A stretch of 33,318 nucleotides of DNA from assembly GCF_023333595.1 (NCBI RefSeq), contig NZ_JAIQZM010000001.1, positions 184,541-217,858 on the forward strand, in the 5' to 3' direction. Numbering within the stretch: position 1 is the stretch's first letter; every line of letters begins with the position of its first letter. The notes beneath the pieces are model-generated. The model saw only the letters and a program-made list of their open reading frames with translations. It did not search any database and was not told the origin of the DNA. Made by a program: the position numbers and the translations under genes. Shown here piece after piece: positions 22,135 to 30,286 of this stretch. Origin of the DNA: Argonema galeatum A003/A1 (GTDB lineage: Bacteria > Cyanobacteriota > Cyanobacteriia > Cyanobacteriales > Aerosakkonemataceae).

Positions 22135-22722
22135 GCTGTAGGTTCTGCTCTTTCGACCAAACTATGCTTTAGAAGCACCAAAATGGATTAGCTTGCTTCA
22201 AGCTTCTACCAGACTAATACACGATAGTGTTATTTTGTCAATGCTTAAGTCCTGGAAAAGTATTTATCAGTTCGCTTGTATAAGTAAGTGAGTGTATTTG
22301 GCTCGATCGCATCGCTTTGGTCGGTGCCAGATGCTCCTACAAGATCGTTGATGACCGAATTTTATCAAAATCTGCAAAAAAGCCCAAAAAAAGCCCAAAA
22401 GCTCCGTTAGGGGATGCGGGCGACGATGAAACTACATCCCACTCCCAGAGACAGGGCGGTATTTACCCTGATTGGCGAAGCGCAGTAAAACTGGTATGCG
22501 ACTTGCAATTGTGTTACTATGATTGTTGATGTACGATTAGTTATGAATTGGCATTGGGAATAAAAGCAAGACAGACAGAGACTTGCTCAAAAGATCCATG
22601 CTAAGGTGGTAGGTAGAAGTTCGCTTCCCCACTGCACAGAAATAAAAGCACAGGTAATCCCTCAGAAGTGGGAAGCCTTTTTGGGCCAAATATTTGCAAA
22701 AATCAATCAATTCAAAGCAGTT
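22135..22722. other. 588-bp gap without recognised gene; possible RNA or leader
   Basis: No convincing protein was found on either strand. The region contains a direct repeat AAAAAAGCCC near 22376-22398, a small hairpin AGCAAG...CTTGCT near 22567-22589, a TATGAT box at about 22518, and a terminator-like hairpin at 22623-22683. A small RNA of roughly 100-160 bases ending at that hairpin is possible, but no known RNA family was recognised. Confidence 0.35.
22623..22683 (+). terminator. Terminator-like hairpin just upstream of the DUF4327 gene
   Basis: GCTTCCCCACT (22623-22633) pairs with AGTGGGAAGC (22667-22676) with one bulge and a 33-base loop, followed by CTTTTTGGG. It lies 41 bp before the DUF4327 ATG, so it either ends an upstream RNA or acts as an attenuator. 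Confidence 0.5.
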
Positions 22723-22723
22723 T

Positions 22724-22942
22724 ATGACTCAGCAAGTAATTCACCCGATGGTGAAGATGCAACGTCAGGTGCGATCGCTTGTGGACTCGAATTTAATCAA
22801 ACCCAGCGATAGACTCTGGAAAATAGCCCTTCTTTACGGAGATGAATGGGCTTACTGGAAAAAAGAGTTGCTCGAATTCGGCTTCACGACCCAAGATCCG
22901 ATCAGCGAACTGCTAGCTGTAGAAGCCTGGGACGAAGATTAG
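22724..22942 (+). CDS. DUF4327 family protein
   Basis: A 72-residue protein. VIHPMVKMQRQVRSLVDSNLIKPSD, WKIALLYGDEWAYWKKELLEFGF and DPISELLAVEAWDED are the conserved blocks of the small cyanobacterial DUF4327 family, whose function is unknown. A TTG at 22694 would add ten residues, but homologous sequence starts at MTQQV, so the ATG at 22724 is chosen; no clear ribosome-binding site is present. A terminator-like hairpin lies 41 bp upstream and a 22-bp perfect hairpin immediately downstream, so the gene is a single unit and may be controlled by attenuation. It is acidic at the C-terminus and has no membrane helix. Confidence 0.8.
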   Translation: MTQQVIHPMVKMQRQVRSLVDSNLIKPSDRLWKIALLYGDEWAYWKKELLEFGFTTQDPISELLAVEAWDED

Positions 22943-22987
22943 TTTTGAGCTTTAAGTTAAAAAAGTTTTTTAACTTAAAGCTCAAAA
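22943..22987. terminator. Bidirectional terminator, 22-bp perfect hairpin
   Basis: Positions 22943-22964 are fully complementary to 22966-22987 around a single central G. The stem carries A/T runs on both sides and lies between the convergent DUF4327 and kinase genes, immediately after the DUF4327 stop, so it can end transcription from both sides. Confidence 0.88.
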
Positions 22988-23000
22988 TGCAAAATTCGCC

Positions 23001-24254
23001 CTAAAGGCAAGCAGCCAAAGCTGTAGCTAGCTCCTGAGCGGTTTGATAGCGATCGCGCACATTCGGCTTAGTGGCGTGTTGGATTGCATCTCGCAATTTC
23101 GGTGCGATCGTGGGAATATTTTCCAGATGAAATTGGTAAGTTCGACCCTGCTGGCGATAAAACTTGTGGGGCGGTTCGCCAGTGAGCAGGAAAATTAGCG
23201 TAGCCCCGACCGCATAAAGGTCAGATTGGGTTACAGGTTGGCCTCGGTCTTGTTCCGGGGCGCTGTAGCCTTCTACGCCTATGCGAGTACCCAAGGGAGT
23301 ACCGATTTCTTTAACTGCCCCAAAATCCAGGACTACAATGCGATTGTCAAGCGATCGCACCAATAAATTGGCAGGTTTAATGTCGCGGTGAATCAGCGGC
23401 GGGTCTTGTCCGTGGATATAGTCCAACACATCGCAGATTTGAATAGTCCACTCAATTCCCTGGGTCGGTGCCACCGGCCCAGATTGGTACACGCGCTTTT
23501 CCAAATCCTGACCGTGAACTAGCTCCATTACCAGGTATTTTTTACCCCTTTCGCTAAAAAAGTCAAAAAATTGCGGAATACCTGGATGGTGGAGCGACTT
23601 GAGGGCACGAGCTTCGCGATCGAATAATTCTCTAGCCTTGCTGATTTCAGCCATATCTGCATTCATTTCCTTGACAACCACTAACCCCCCCGCAGCCGCC
23701 TGCGTCCCGCCTGCCTCACCCGGCGCTTCTGGTATCCGAGCGAGGTAAGTAGTGCCCATTCCCCCTTGTCCCAGCGTCCGCAACACCTGATACTGGCGGA
23801 TAGTGCGCTCAACGCGAAGCGGTTGGCCGCAGTGAATGCAGAACAAATTATTTGGCGAATTCCCAGCGTGATTGCACGCCAATGCTGTAGCAGATCTGGG
23901 TCTGGATCTATGCTGGAGGTGGAACTTTAGCACCGGGCCTTTCTGAGCTAACTGGAGCAGAGAACCATCTGTAAGCCAAGCTTGAGACACTAAAATGCCA
24001 TCCAGGAAAGTTCCATTAGTGCCTTGATTGACCATTCGCCAACCGCTAGATGCCAAATTGCTTTCAAGGCTTGCTCCTGAGATGTCAATTCGTCGGAGAT
24101 CCAGATGGTAGCGGGAAACTCGGCTATCGCTCAAAACAACATCATTATCTGGCGAGCGACCAATCCGAATGACATCCTGGCTCTCAAAGCGCCACTGTTG
24201 TTCCGGTTGTTGGGGATGTAATAGGGTCAGCGTGACCGCATCAGAAGATCCCAT
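23001..24254 (-). CDS. FHA domain Ser/Thr protein kinase with zinc-ribbon-like linker
   Basis: A 417-residue cytoplasmic protein. Residues 20-113 are an FHA domain (IGRSPDNDV, SRYH, NGTFLDG), which binds phosphothreonine. Cys127, Cys139 and Cys142 (FCIHCGQ) form a degenerate zinc-ribbon-like linker. The kinase domain starts at YQVLRTLGQGGMG; Lys195 in VVVKEM, HRDIKPANLL and LDFGAVKE are the catalytic elements, followed by APEQ. A Gly/Ala-rich insert (residues 175-190) lies between the P-loop and the Lys. The PP2C gene lies directly upstream in the same direction with 89 bp between, so kinase and phosphatase are probably made together and may share substrates. The ATG is formed by the last unit of a 7-bp repeat. 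Confidence 0.93.
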   Translation of the reverse strand: MGSSDAVTLTLLHPQQPEQQWRFESQDVIRIGRSPDNDVVLSDSRVSRYHLDLRRIDISGASLESNLASSGWRMVNQGTNGTFLDGILVSQAWLTDGSLLQLAQKGPVLKFHLQHRSRPRSATALACNHAGNSPNNLFCIHCGQPLRVERTIRQYQVLRTLGQGGMGTTYLARIPEAPGEAGGTQAAAGGLVVVKEMNADMAEISKARELFDREARALKSLHHPGIPQFFDFFSERGKKYLVMELVHGQDLEKRVYQSGPVAPTQGIEWTIQICDVLDYIHGQDPPLIHRDIKPANLLVRSLDNRIVVLDFGAVKEIGTPLGTRIGVEGYSAPEQDRGQPVTQSDLYAVGATLIFLLTGEPPHKFYRQQGRTYQFHLENIPTIAPKLRDAIQHATKPNVRDRYQTAQELATALAACL

Positions 24255-24285
24255 TAGTCATTAGTCATTAGTTATTAGTCATTAG
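24252..24285. repeat. 7-bp tandem repeat CATTAGT at the kinase start
   Basis: Five imperfect CATTAGT units (as ACTAATG on the coding strand) precede the kinase gene, and the last one supplies its ATG. A change in unit number would alter the leader between phosphatase and kinase genes. Confidence 0.75.
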
Positions 24286-24343
24286 TTGAGCCAAAATCCA
24301 AAATCCTAGAATCCAAAATCGATTGACCGCTGACCGCTAACAA

Positions 24344-26458
24344 TTAGCTGTTGGCAACTCTAGCTTGTTCGAGATCCGGTCGGACTTTCCCCCGAATTAG
24401 GACTGCAGTGATATTATCGTGGCCATTATATTGGTTGGCCAAATCGATTAATTCACTTACCCCTTGTTCCAGACTAGCTCGCGAACTGAGGAGTGGTTGA
24501 AGATGGGTCTGCCAGTGAGTTTCGATCAGGTCATTATCAGAAAGACCATCGGAACACAACAGCAGCAGGGTATCTTCGTTTAGCTCGAAGAATTCTATGT
24601 CGGGAGCGACAAAATGCTCGTTGCGCGGCCCTAGTGCTTGGGTGAGTTGGTAGGAGTCAGGACGGGAATAGGCGATCGATTTTTCCACTCCCCGTTTAAT
24701 TTCCCGTTGACCGACCTCGTGATCCACCGTGACTTGCTCGATCCCCTGACGGCGACTGAGGCGGTAGAGGCGAGAGTCTCCTACGTGAGCTACGGCGACT
24801 TGAGTTTCTTGAACTAAGACCATCACCAAGGTAGTGCCCATACGTCCGCTGCCAGAGCGAGCATCCTGCTGGTTTACATCATAGATAGCTTGATTAGCCT
24901 TTAGTACGCCTTGGCGGATGCTATTTTCGTCAGGCAGTTCGTCTTGCCAATGGTCTTGAAAATATTGGCTGAGGGTTTTCACTGCTAAGGCACTGGCAAC
25001 CTCTCCACCGGCATGACCGCCCATACCATCGCAGAGGATATACAAACCGCGAGCCTGGACACTGCGACCCAGGGGAGTTTCCGCCTTGGTGAACAATGTC
25101 CTGATGCCAAAGTAGTCTTCATTGTGTCGCCGTTGACGACCCACATCTGTGCGACCGGCATCTTCTAGGCTGAGCAACTGCATGGGAAGAACAACCGTTG
25201 GATCGTTGTCATCGCCACGATCGCCGGGGTCATTAGTTTGATACTCTTTACTGGCAGTAGTCCTGACGTATGAGGATGCTACGCTGAAGTTGCGATCGGG
25301 CTCGACTGGAGGCATATCAGTGGGCTGCTGGGTAGTTTCACCTTGGAATTCCTCTGCGATCTCTTGCAGGCGCGATCGCAATTCTTCTATTGTTTGAATT
25401 GTATTCTCCTTCAAATCGCTCATCAGCATCGCTATCGGCCCAAATAACGTCCGTCCAGACTCCATAAATAGGTGCTGCCAGACTTGTCCTAAAGCTTCCA
25501 GTGTTGGCGTGAAATTATTCGCGTCTTGCTCTAGGCGTAATAGCCCCAGAGATTGGTCTTCATCCACCCGCAGATTACTCATATTCAGCAGACTGGTACA
25601 ACAATTCTCCGCTTCTAGGGCTACCCACATAGACGCCATTTCGTGGAACAGCTGCAACAGCTGCATCTGCGGAATTTCGTCATCGTGCCACAGGTCTAAT
25701 AACACAGGCCAGTCAGACCTGTCTTCTAATAACACCACCTGCTGGCCGTTACTATCGAGCCAAGCATCGTGAATTCTTGGCAGCGCTGGATATAACTGCG
25801 ATTCTAGAACCAAATACGGTTTGGCTAGAGGTGGAAGCGAAGGCATCGATGCCGACAAATTGAGGATATTTCCTTCTTCTGTACTTTGCTGATGGAGCAA
25901 GACTTCTAGGGGAGTTGCTTGCAGGGGCTGACAATCCAAAACTCGCACCTGCATTTCCCCCGTTGGGGTTGGCGTTGACCTTTCTAACAGTTGATAGCGC
26001 TGTTGGGAGTCTAAAAAAGTTTTCTGGGCTAACTCTGATGCCCGGTTGGGATTTTTATCGCTGCTGACAGGTTGGGCGAGATTTTCTTCCCTATCTGTCT
26101 CAGGATGGTCATTATCCCACCACACCTGAATTTCAGTTGAATTTTCTTGTGCAGCAGTCCCAGGAGTTAAGGGAGTACCTTCGCTCTCTAAACCAGTTGC
26201 TCTTGGCAAATTCAAGGCATCCTCTATTTTAGGTTTTCCTGGGTTAGAGGATTCATGTAGTGGCGCATCTGCCCGCTCTGAAATAATGCCCAACCACACG
26301 GTTCCTGTAAAGGTGCCGCAGTTTTGACATACTTTAGCGCTGTAAGCAACTTGAGTGCCACATTCCGGACAGACTTTGTGGGTTAAAGAGGCACCACATT
26401 GCTGACAAAATTTGTTTGTATCCGGGTTTTCAAACTGACATTGAGGACAGACAAGCAT
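24344..26458 (-). CDS. PP2C-type protein phosphatase with N-terminal zinc ribbons
   Basis: About 704 residues. The N-terminus has paired zinc-ribbon motifs (CPQCQFENPDTNKFCQQCG and CPECGTQVAYSAKVCQNCG). A long variable region (about 50-430) has no recognised motif. The last 275 residues form a PPM/PP2C domain: RRHNEDYF, CDGMGGHAGGEVAS, HVGDSRLYRL, CSDGLSDN and GHDNITAVL carry the metal-binding Asp residues. It removes phosphate from Ser/Thr and probably opposes the kinase encoded just downstream. The frame opens at a GTG at 26467, but AAGGA about 10 bases before the ATG at 26458 favours that start. The membrane is not predicted to be involved. Confidence 0.93.
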   Translation of the reverse strand: MLVCPQCQFENPDTNKFCQQCGASLTHKVCPECGTQVAYSAKVCQNCGTFTGTVWLGIISERADAPLHESSNPGKPKIEDALNLPRATGLESEGTPLTPGTAAQENSTEIQVWWDNDHPETDREENLAQPVSSDKNPNRASELAQKTFLDSQQRYQLLERSTPTPTGEMQVRVLDCQPLQATPLEVLLHQQSTEEGNILNLSASMPSLPPLAKPYLVLESQLYPALPRIHDAWLDSNGQQVVLLEDRSDWPVLLDLWHDDEIPQMQLLQLFHEMASMWVALEAENCCTSLLNMSNLRVDEDQSLGLLRLEQDANNFTPTLEALGQVWQHLFMESGRTLFGPIAMLMSDLKENTIQTIEELRSRLQEIAEEFQGETTQQPTDMPPVEPDRNFSVASSYVRTTASKEYQTNDPGDRGDDNDPTVVLPMQLLSLEDAGRTDVGRQRRHNEDYFGIRTLFTKAETPLGRSVQARGLYILCDGMGGHAGGEVASALAVKTLSQYFQDHWQDELPDENSIRQGVLKANQAIYDVNQQDARSGSGRMGTTLVMVLVQETQVAVAHVGDSRLYRLSRRQGIEQVTVDHEVGQREIKRGVEKSIAYSRPDSYQLTQALGPRNEHFVAPDIEFFELNEDTLLLLCSDGLSDNDLIETHWQTHLQPLLSSRASLEQGVSELIDLANQYNGHDNITAVLIRGKVRPDLEQARVANS

Positions 26459-26629
26459 TTTGGGCACTTCCTTAATTCCCTTTCCTGGGCCTTTTAATGG
26501 TGGATCGTAACCCAGCCGCAGCAGTTCCTAGAGCATGGCCCTATGTCCAGGTTAACCGATCTGTAGGGTATGGGGTATTGGCGATCGTTCGTTAGCCTAC
26601 CTTGATAATTTTCCCCCTGCCCCCTATTT

Positions 26630-27298
26630 TTAAGTTTTAATTTTTAATTTGTTAAGTTTTAATTTTTCAAGGAGGAGTTCGAGTTCGGCTGGGGTTAAAT
26701 CGCGCCACTGACCGGGTTGTAGACCTTCTAAACTCAGATAATAGCGCAGGCTAGACCCAGTTTGGGGTTCGATCCCGATCGCGAAGCGTACCAGTCGCAA
26801 CGTCGGAAATCCCACCGCTGCCGTCATCCGCCGCACTTGACGATTACGCCCTTCTGTTAGTGTAATCTCTAACCAGCACGTCGGTACGTTTTTGCGAAAC
26901 CGGATTGGTGGATCGCGGGGAGGTAATGTTGGTTCGGCTGGCAACATTTTTACCAAAGCCGATCGCGTGCGATAATCTTGAATCGTTACACCCTGTCGCA
27001 GACGCTCCAAGGCTTCCTCATCGGGTATTCGCTCCACCTGTACCCAATAAGTGCGCGGATGCTCGAATTTGCGATCGCTCAGGCGATGCTGGAACTGTCC
27101 GTGATTCGTCAGCAGCAGCAGTCCCTCACTATCTCGGTCTAGACGACCGACCGGGTAAACTGAGGGAATAAATATATAGTCTTTGAGAGTGCCTCTTTCG
27201 TTTTCAGCGCTTTCTTTGTCTGTAAACTGGCTTAAAACGTCGTAAGGCTTGTAGAAAAGAAGGTATCGATAGGGCATGGGGTATAAGGAATCGTTCAT
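26630..27298 (-). CDS. rluE: rRNA pseudouridine synthase, RluE/RsuA family
   Basis: About 222 residues. [14 protein letters not shown] opens the catalytic domain, [19 protein letters not shown] holds the catalytic Asp of GRLDRD, and [23 protein letters not shown] is the conserved C-terminal block. There is no S4 domain, as in RluE, which modifies 23S rRNA near position 2457 in E. coli; the exact target here is inferred. The frame opens at a TTG at 27313; the ATG at 27298 is preferred, while the ATG at 27277 (MPYRYLL) is closest to where homology begins. The C-terminal [11 protein letters not shown] is coded by an AT-rich repeat (AAGTTTTAATTTTT). Confidence 0.85.
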   Translation of the reverse strand: MNDSLYPMPYRYLLFYKPYDVLSQFTDKESAENERGTLKDYIFIPSVYPVGRLDRDSEGLLLLTNHGQFQHRLSDRKFEHPRTYWVQVERIPDEEALERLRQGVTIQDYRTRSALVKMLPAEPTLPPRDPPIRFRKNVPTCWLEITLTEGRNRQVRRMTAAVGFPTLRLVRFAIGIEPQTGSSLRYYLSLEGLQPGQWRDLTPAELELLLEKLKLNKLKIKT

Positions 27299-27677
27299 AA
27301 TCCCAATTACCAATTTTCTTAGATGCTAAAGTTTAGACGCAACGATCGCATTTTCGCTCTTTAAGCACTGGCTAGTGTCAAATCCTGATATCTCTCTAAA
27401 TATAGATGTTACTAATTTTTATTGTTAACTACCCTTTAAAGGGAGAGCATATTTTATTTTGGGTGAAAAGAAAATTTAACTTTTTCTTAATAAACTAATT
27501 ACACAGTTGAGTAGGTGTAAATTTTTAACTTCCGGTAAGTAGGCGGACTTAAAAATAACTAACTGGTAATCAGAATATAGCTCGCTAGGATGCAGATGTC
27601 TTAGCAGTTATTGGTTCTGATTAATCCATTTAGTTGCAATTTCTATTGTTTGTTTAGCGTTTATTCAGTCAATAACC
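27299..27677. other. 379-bp AT-rich gap upstream of the phosphoketolase gene
   Basis: No gene is recognised on either strand. The stretch is AT-rich from about 27400 and presumably carries the promoter of the phosphoketolase-acetate kinase unit and that of the divergent pseudouridine synthase gene. No NtcA, CRP or HLR1 consensus was seen. Confidence 0.5.
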
Positions 27678-30116
27678 ATGACGACAACACCACTCCGTTC
27701 CTTTACAGGCCCTGAGATTTCGATCGCACAAGTTCGTCAAAATGTCGGTGCGGAATTAGATGCGATCGCACTTTATCGCCGCGCCGTCAACTACCTAGCA
27801 GTAGCACAAATTTACCTCAAAGACAACATTCTAGTGCGAGAACCGCTCAAACCAGAACACATCAAAGAGCGATTGCTGGGTCACTGGGGAACTTGTCCCG
27901 GAATTAACCTCGTTTACGCGCACCTGAATCGCTTAATCCGACGCTACGACGTGAATATGTTCCTGGTCACCGGGCCGGGACACGGGGCACCGGCAAACCT
28001 CGCAAACCTGTACCTGGAAGGTTCGCTAAAAGAATTTTATCCCGAATTGACACTAGACTTTGCGGGACTGGAAGATTTTATCAAGCGGTTTTCTTGGCCT
28101 GGTGGTTTCCCTTCACACTTGTATCCCGGCATTCCCGGTACAATCCACGAAGGCGGAGAACTCGGATACGCCCTCGCCACCTCTTTTGGTGCGGTGATGG
28201 ATAACCCGGATCTGGTTGTCGCTTGTATTGTGGGAGATGGAGAATCGGAAACCGGCCCCACAGCGACAGCTTGGCACAGTTACAAGTATCTCGACCCAGC
28301 AGAATCGGGTGCGGTGCTGCCGATTATCCACGTAAACGGCTACAAGATTTCTAGCGCCACGATTTACGGTACGATGAGCGATGAGGAATTGCAGCATCTG
28401 TTTACTGGGTATGGGTATCAGGTGCGGATTGTAAAAGATTCCGATTTAGATGCCGACCTCTACGCTTCAATGGATTGGGCTTATCAGGAAATTTGCCGGA
28501 TTCAGCAAGCAGCAAGGACGGGACAAAGAATAGCTCAACCCAAGTGGCCTTTGTTAATTTTGCGATCGCTCAAAGGCTGGACTGGCATCAAAGAAATGGA
28601 CGGCAAACCGATCGAAGGTTCCTACCGTTCTCATCAAGTGCCAGCACGCGATCCGAAGACCAATCCAGAGCATTTGGGGCAATTGGAAGACTGGCTGCGT
28701 TCTTATCGCCCAGAAGAATTGTTTGACGAACAAGGGCATCCCCTACAGTCGATTTTAGAGCAATGTCCGAAAAGCGATCGCCGCATGGGCTGCAATCCCC
28801 ACACCTTTGGCGGACGCATCCGCAAAGACCTGGATTTACCCAATATCTTTGATTTTGAAGTGAGGGTAGAACGTCCCAGACACGACGCCACGCCCATGTG
28901 TCAGCGCGGCGAAAATCAAGTCGGTAACACAGCGGAGGTTGGCAAATACCTCAAGGTTGTAGTTGAGCGAAATCCCCATATATTCCGCATTTTCAGTCCC
29001 GATGAATTGGAGTCTAACAAACTGGGAGAGGTGCTGAAAGTTACTCAGCGGAACTATCAGTGGCCTACCAATCCAAACGATGAGCATATTGGCCCGATCG
29101 GTGGGCGGGTATTGGAAATTTTGAGCGAACATACCTGCCAAGCTTGGCTACAAGGCTATCTGCTAACTGGACGTCACGGTTTGTTTCCCTCTTATGAGGC
29201 ATTCTTGGGCATCGTCAATACAATGACGAACCAGTACGGCAAATTCCTGAAACTTTCCTCAGAATTTTCTTGGCGTCCCAAGGTAGCTTCCCTTAACTAC
29301 CTGGAGACTTCCACACTTTGGCGTCAAGAACACAACGGCTTCTCTCACCAAAGTCCTGGCTTTATTAACAGCGTGCTGAATCAAAAAGCAGAATTGGCGC
29401 GGGTATATTTGCCGCCAGATGCCAACTGTTTGATCGGCACCGTCGATCACTGTTTGCAAAGTAAAGGTTACGTCAATTTGGTGATTGCTAACAAGAATCC
29501 GATGCCCCAGTGGTTGTCCATGTCGGAGGCAATCGCCCACTGTCGCGCCGGTGCTTCTATTTGGCAATGGGCGTCTATTGATGAAGGCATTAACCCCGAT
29601 ATCGTCTTAGTGGGAATTGGCGATAGCCCAACGGTAGAAGTCATGGCAGCTGCTCATATTTTACGCTATGAAATGCCTGAATTGCGGGTGCGAATAGTGA
29701 ATGTCACCGATTTGATGGTGCTGGAAGACAAGACGAAACATCCCCACGGTTTGGATGCCGAGATGTTTAATGCTTTGTTCACCCCAGATAAGCAGGTGAT
29801 TATCAATTTCCACGGCTATCCCTCAGCGGTGAAGCAGTTGCTCTTTGGGCGTCCCAACAGCAACCGATTCCACATTAATGGCTATCGCGAAGAAGGCACG
29901 ACAACCACGCCGTTTGATATGCACGTCCGCAACGGCACCAGCCGCTATCACTTGATTATGCAGGCGATTCGGCTGGCATCTGCCTACAATCCTCGCGTAG
30001 CGGCACGGGCGAGCGAGCGAGTGCATCACTACGAATACGTTTTGCAGGATTACCATCGGCTAATTCAAGAAAAAGGCGATGATCCCGCTGAAATTACTAA
30101 CTGGCAATGGTGCTAA
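27678..30116 (+). CDS. xfp: Phosphoketolase (xylulose-5-P / fructose-6-P)
   Basis: An 812-residue, full-length thiamine-diphosphate enzyme. GHWGTCPGINLVYAHLNRLI (residues 68-87) and GPGHGAPA (99-106) are phosphoketolase signatures; GDGESETGPTATAW (186-199) is the cofactor-binding loop, GYKISSATI and HQVPARDPKTNPEHL follow, and the C-terminal XFP domain is complete. It cleaves xylulose-5-P or fructose-6-P with phosphate to acetyl-P and glyceraldehyde-3-P or erythrose-4-P. The acetate kinase gene follows 170 bp downstream in the same direction, so the two form a pathway to acetate and ATP. A hairpin after the stop codon may reduce read-through. No clear ribosome-binding site. Confidence 0.96.
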   Translation: MTTTPLRSFTGPEISIAQVRQNVGAELDAIALYRRAVNYLAVAQIYLKDNILVREPLKPEHIKERLLGHWGTCPGINLVYAHLNRLIRRYDVNMFLVTGPGHGAPANLANLYLEGSLKEFYPELTLDFAGLEDFIKRFSWPGGFPSHLYPGIPGTIHEGGELGYALATSFGAVMDNPDLVVACIVGDGESETGPTATAWHSYKYLDPAESGAVLPIIHVNGYKISSATIYGTMSDEELQHLFTGYGYQVRIVKDSDLDADLYASMDWAYQEICRIQQAARTGQRIAQPKWPLLILRSLKGWTGIKEMDGKPIEGSYRSHQVPARDPKTNPEHLGQLEDWLRSYRPEELFDEQGHPLQSILEQCPKSDRRMGCNPHTFGGRIRKDLDLPNIFDFEVRVERPRHDATPMCQRGENQVGNTAEVGKYLKVVVERNPHIFRIFSPDELESNKLGEVLKVTQRNYQWPTNPNDEHIGPIGGRVLEILSEHTCQAWLQGYLLTGRHGLFPSYEAFLGIVNTMTNQYGKFLKLSSEFSWRPKVASLNYLETSTLWRQEHNGFSHQSPGFINSVLNQKAELARVYLPPDANCLIGTVDHCLQSKGYVNLVIANKNPMPQWLSMSEAIAHCRAGASIWQWASIDEGINPDIVLVGIGDSPTVEVMAAAHILRYEMPELRVRIVNVTDLMVLEDKTKHPHGLDAEMFNALFTPDKQVIINFHGYPSAVKQLLFGRPNSNRFHINGYREEGTTTTPFDMHVRNGTSRYHLIMQAIRLASAYNPRVAARASERVHHYEYVLQDYHRLIQEKGDDPAEITNWQWC

Positions 30117-30121
30117 AAAAG

Positions 30122-30163
30122 TAAAAAGGCAAAAGGCTAAATAAAATAACTTTTGCCTTTTTA
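30122..30163 (+). terminator. Hairpin between xfp and ackA
   Basis: TAAAAAGGCAAAAG pairs perfectly with CTTTTGCCTTTTTA (14-bp stem, 14-base loop) six bases after the xfp stop, with a T-rich 3' arm. It may fully or partly end transcription before ackA. Confidence 0.65.
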
Positions 30164-30175
30164 TTTCTCCCAATG

Positions 30176-30200
30176 TATAGCAACCGCCAGGGCGGTTAAG
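30176..30200. repeat. Partial copy of the MITE-like end (TATAGCAACCG...CGGTTAAG)
   Basis: TATAGCAACCGCC-AG-GGCGGTTAAG matches the end of the element at 10689-10713, but the hairpin stem has changed on both sides (AACCGCC/GGCGGTT here, AACCGA/TCGGTT there), so pairing is conserved while sequence is not. No matching opposite end was found. Confidence 0.6.
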
Positions 30201-30239
30201 ACGTACTAAAACCCTATAATCAATTCACATAAAGCATTT

Positions 30240-30275
30240 CACTTTTTACTTTTTACTTTTTACTTTTTACTTTTG
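30240..30275. repeat. 7-bp tandem repeat TTTTACT upstream of ackA
   Basis: Four to five TTTTTAC units precede ackA and end 12 bp before its ATG. Heptamer repeats of this type are common between genes in filamentous cyanobacteria. Here they occupy the likely leader region. Confidence 0.75.
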
Positions 30276-30286
30276 CTATAGGTGTT

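Noticed and set aside
22317..22529. Plus-strand open frame of 70 codons
   Set aside because: Lys-rich start from an AAAAGCCC repeat, no ribosome-binding site and no recognisable motif; treated as non-coding.
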